This document shows, in pieces, positions 6,115-8,096 of a stretch of 8,096 nucleotides of DNA. A model generated the notes under the pieces. That model had not been told where the DNA came from and made no database searches. It worked only from the letters and a program-made list of their open reading frames with translations. Every line of letters starts with the position of its first letter. Position 1 is the first letter of the stretch. The position numbers and the translations under genes were made by a program. Source of the stretch: Candidatus Berkelbacteria bacterium (GTDB lineage: Bacteria; Patescibacteriota; UBA1384; VFKW01); the NCBI GenBank assembly GCA_009885355.1, contig VFKW01000182.1, positions 1-8,096 on the forward strand. Reading direction: 5' to 3'.

Positions 6115-6952
6115 TCTCGCAATAAATGAGCGTAATTTTCTCGTTAAATATTATTTCAGATTTTTGAAATATTTTGAGATCTTAAAAATCAGTTTTTTGA
6201 CCGATACTACATATTTATCCAGCAATTTTACCAGCGGCTTAGTGGTTTTTTTCCGAATTTGGATTTTCACTCAGCTTTATCAGATCACTTACGCCACCAT
6301 AAATAAAACAACTGTTTCCGGTTTTACGATCCCTATGGTAATCTGGTCGTTAATGATCGTTCAGAGTATGGCTTCATCAACCAGGCCGTCAATTGCCAGA
6401 AAAATCCAAGATGAAATCAAAGAAGGCACCATCGACCTCAAAATATGTCGACCGTATTCATTTATGTTTTTTTATTATTTTGAATTAATCGGCCGATTTA
6501 TATCAAGCGCCACCGTCAATTTATTAGTTGGCTTTATTGCTGTTCTCATTTTAGTCGGCCCAATCAAAATCACTATTGCCAGTCTTATATTTGGCCTCAT
6601 ACTTTTAATTTTTGGGATTTTCCTTGATTTTTTGACTCAATATATAATCGGCTTGTTGTCATTTTGGATTGAAGACATTCAGCCAATAATTTGGATTTAT
6701 GGAAAAGGCGTGTTTATTTTGGGTGGCATGATCTTTCCGATCGCTCTTTTCCCTGAAAGTTTCCAAAAAGTTGCCGAGTTCCTACCTTTTAGTCAATTAT
6801 TCTATTCCGCCTCGCGCACATTCGTCAGTTTTGATTACAATCTTTTTGTTAAATATCTCCTTACCCAAATTGTTTGGATTATTATATTTTATGCCTTAGC
6901 CGCTTTTATGTATCGAAAAGGAGTCAGAAATGTCAATATCAATGGCGGTTAA
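6107..6952 (+). CDS. ABC-2-type exporter permease, COG4587-like
   Basis: This is a 281-residue inner-membrane subunit of the exporter, with about six hydrophobic segments: roughly 41-62, 74-91, 119-150, 154-181, 200-215 and 249-268. Typical for the family is a cytoplasmic loop with EIKEGTIDLKICRPYSF (103-119), matching the conserved I-x-x-G-x-[IL]-D-x-x-L-x-R-P pattern that is thought to contact the ATPase. The N-terminus has no signal peptide and begins with a helix-rich cytoplasmic stretch, as usual for ABC-2 permeases. The ATG at 6107 lies inside the ATPase gene (8-nt overlap) and has only a weak purine stretch (AAAGAGA, 6094-6100) as ribosome site, so translation is probably coupled. It pairs with the next permease as a heterodimer; substrate unknown. 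Confidence 0.9.
   Translation: MDNLAINERNFLVKYYFRFLKYFEILKISFLTDTTYLSSNFTSGLVVFFRIWIFTQLYQITYATINKTTVSGFTIPMVIWSLMIVQSMASSTRPSIARKIQDEIKEGTIDLKICRPYSFMFFYYFELIGRFISSATVNLLVGFIAVLILVGPIKITIASLIFGLILLIFGIFLDFLTQYIIGLLSFWIEDIQPIIWIYGKGVFILGGMIFPIALFPESFQKVAEFLPFSQLFYSASRTFVSFDYNLFVKYLLTQIVWIIIFYALAAFMYRKGVRNVNINGG
6916..6923 (+). promoter_or_regulatory. Internal ribosome binding site for the second permease
   Basis: AAAAGGAG sits 6 nt before the ATG at 6930, within the coding end of the first permease. It chooses 6930 over the later in-frame ATG at 6942, which lacks such a site, and so supports a true 23-nt gene overlap. Confidence 0.7.
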
Positions 6953-7730
6953 ATACCTCAAATTGACCTGGCTCGTCCAAAAAATAAACATCATGTCGGC
7001 GATGGAATACCGCTTAAGCTTTTTATATCAAGTCTTCGGCATGATCATAAATAATACCGGACTGATGTTTGTCTGGTATATATTTTTCAAAAAATTCCCT
7101 GAGATAAATGGTTGGGGATTTCATGAAACTATGCTTTTATATGGTGTCAGCACTATGAGTTTTGCCCTTGTTTGGATTTTCTTATTTGGCAGTCTTTGGA
7201 TTTCCAGCTACATTGTCAAAGGTCAGCTCGACAATTATTTACTCCAGCCAAAAAATGTACTTTGGAGCATTTCCGTCTCCCGCACAGACATTTCCGCGGT
7301 CGGGGATTTTTCCTTCGGCATCATCGTCTTTATCGTTTCTGGGTATTTCACCCTTGGAAATATATTCATTTTTCTTTTAGTCGGCATAATTTCAGCCATC
7401 ATCTTCTATAATTTAATAGTTATCGTTCAATCTCTCACGTTTTGGTTTGGCAACTTTGAAAGCGTCGCCGAAGATTTTACAAACGCCCTTCTCGGTTTTA
7501 CACTCTACCCACAAACTGTTTATAGAGGTGCTCTTCAAATAATCATGTACACGATCATCCCGGCCGCATATATATCTCTAGTGCCCGTCAGATTGATCAA
7601 AAATTTCAATTTTCTTGATCTATTTCTCATGATCGCAGTTGCCATCATCACATTTATAATCGCTAATTTGGTATTTTTCAAAGGCCTAAAACGCTACGAA
7701 TCCGGCAATCTTATCAATGTAAAAATGTAA
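6930..7730 (+). CDS. ABC-2-type exporter permease, COG3694-like
   Basis: This 266-residue protein is the second inner-membrane subunit of the exporter. Hydrophobic segments lie at about 31-53, 67-92, 126-148, 150-171, 203-220 and 228-250. The loop VKGQLDNYLLQPKNVLW (96-112) is the counterpart of the first permease's G-x-[IL]-D-x-x-L-x-[RQ]-P loop and is characteristic of the COG3694 partner. LVPVRLIKNF (217-226) and a C-terminal FFKGLKRYESG stretch (249-259) are also typical of this family. It overlaps the first permease by 23 nt with a good internal ribosome site, so both should be made in similar amounts. It is the last gene of the operon; I see no clear rho-independent terminator after it. 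The substrate cannot be told from the sequence. Confidence 0.9.
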   Translation: MSISMAVKYLKLTWLVQKINIMSAMEYRLSFLYQVFGMIINNTGLMFVWYIFFKKFPEINGWGFHETMLLYGVSTMSFALVWIFLFGSLWISSYIVKGQLDNYLLQPKNVLWSISVSRTDISAVGDFSFGIIVFIVSGYFTLGNIFIFLLVGIISAIIFYNLIVIVQSLTFWFGNFESVAEDFTNALLGFTLYPQTVYRGALQIIMYTIIPAAYISLVPVRLIKNFNFLDLFLMIAVAIITFIIANLVFFKGLKRYESGNLINVKM

Positions 7731-7734
7731 AAAC

Positions 7735-7760
7735 TTGCACATAATGCATGATTATATAAT
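7735..7760 (+). promoter_or_regulatory. Possible promoter of the pilin-like gene
   Basis: A perfect TATAAT (7755-7760) lies 20 nt before the pilin start codon. Upstream, TTGCAC (7735-7740) matches only half of the -35 consensus and is too close (14 bp). A small dyad, ATAAT-GCATG-ATTAT (7741-7755), fills the spacer. The region is so A/T-rich that a chance -10 is possible. The 50-nt gap contrasts with the overlapping genes before it and favours a separate transcription unit. Confidence 0.35.
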
Positions 7761-7769
7761 AATATTACT

Positions 7770-7775
7770 GAGGGG
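7770..7775 (+). promoter_or_regulatory. Ribosome binding site of the pilin-like gene
   Basis: GAGGGG lies 5 nt before the ATG at 7781 and supports that start. Confidence 0.65.
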
Positions 7776-7780
7776 TTATC

Positions 7781-8096
7781 ATGAAAACAAAAAAATTTGG
7801 TTTTACTCTTATAGAACTGCTTGTAGTTATTAGTATTATCGGCGTTTTAGCAGCCTTAAGTTTGGTAGGTCTAAGGTCTGCCAGGGGCAGCGCTAAAAAA
7901 GTCCAATGGAAATCAGACGTCCGAGGAATAGGTCAATCAATAGAATCCTACGCCATGGAAAACGGCGAACTAAAACCGCTAAGCAATGGAGATGGAACGA
8001 TCGAATGTCTTTTAGGCTCTTCCTCTACTGGTCAAATATTAACGGGTGGCCAATATCTTAGCTCTATTCCAACAAATAAATACCCAACTATATCAG
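7781..8096 (+). CDS. Type IV prepilin / pseudopilin-like protein, C-terminus cut by the window edge
   Basis: The first 105 residues are visible and the frame stays open to the edge. The N-terminus has a short basic leader MKTKKFG followed by FTLIELLVVISIIGVLAAL. That is a class III signal with Gly at -1, Phe at +1 and Glu at +5, so a prepilin peptidase (PilD) would cut after residue 7 and methylate the new N-terminus. The hydrophobic helix (about 8-30) anchors the protein in the membrane and packs the pilus core. The following stretch (ARGSAKKVQWKSDVRGIGQSIESYAMENG, about 34-62) is the usual amphipathic continuation with the conserved late-helix Y-x-x-x-N-G pattern. A globular domain begins near residue 63 and is incomplete. 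It could be a major pilin, a minor pilin or a type II secretion-like pseudopilin; one gene cannot decide. It has its own ribosome site and perhaps its own promoter. Confidence 0.93.
   Translation, partial: MKTKKFGFTLIELLVVISIIGVLAALSLVGLRSARGSAKKVQWKSDVRGIGQSIESYAMENGELKPLSNGDGTIECLLGSSSTGQILTGGQYLSSIPTNKYPTIS

Overview
The window is AT-rich and densely packed with genes. It looks like a chromosomal segment of an uncultivated candidate-phyla bacterium (Patescibacteria/CPR type). The evidence for this is a shortened MurE-like ligase without the usual N-terminal domain, a small protein resembling the DUF5663 family of these lineages, compact operons with start/stop overlaps, and a type IV pilin-like gene. 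TGA ends two genes here and never interrupts the conserved ones, so the genetic code appears standard (code 11), not the UGA-glycine code of Gracilibacteria/Absconditabacteria. The lineage call is inference; no rRNA gene is present.

Left half, minus strand (about 1-4998): four genes that read as one operon in the order argS (arginyl-tRNA synthetase), a 111-residue DUF5663-like protein, a 545-residue protein of unknown function, and a murE-like Mur ligase cut by the left edge. The 545-residue protein has a Gly/Ala-rich hydrophobic segment, a long disordered acidic linker and a C-terminal HPD motif in a J-domain-like context. The first junction is 23 nt and the next two are ATGA/TGATG-type overlaps, which suggests translational coupling.

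Centre (4999-5127): a divergent intergenic region. It carries a near-consensus sigma-70-type promoter for the rightward genes, a weaker candidate for the leftward operon, and a degenerate 7-bp repeat array that would lie in the argS leader.

Right half, plus strand (5128-7730): a three-gene ABC exporter operon made of one ATPase and two ABC-2-type permeases of the COG4586/COG4587/COG3694 kind. The genes overlap by 8 and 23 nt, and the substrate is unknown. After a 50-nt gap with its own possible promoter, a type IV prepilin/pseudopilin gene starts at 7781 and runs off the right edge.

The least explained part is the 545-residue protein. Its architecture (hydrophobic N-terminal half, disordered linker, C-terminal J-like domain) would suit a tethered Hsp70 co-chaperone. 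It is sandwiched in an operon between translation and cell-wall genes.
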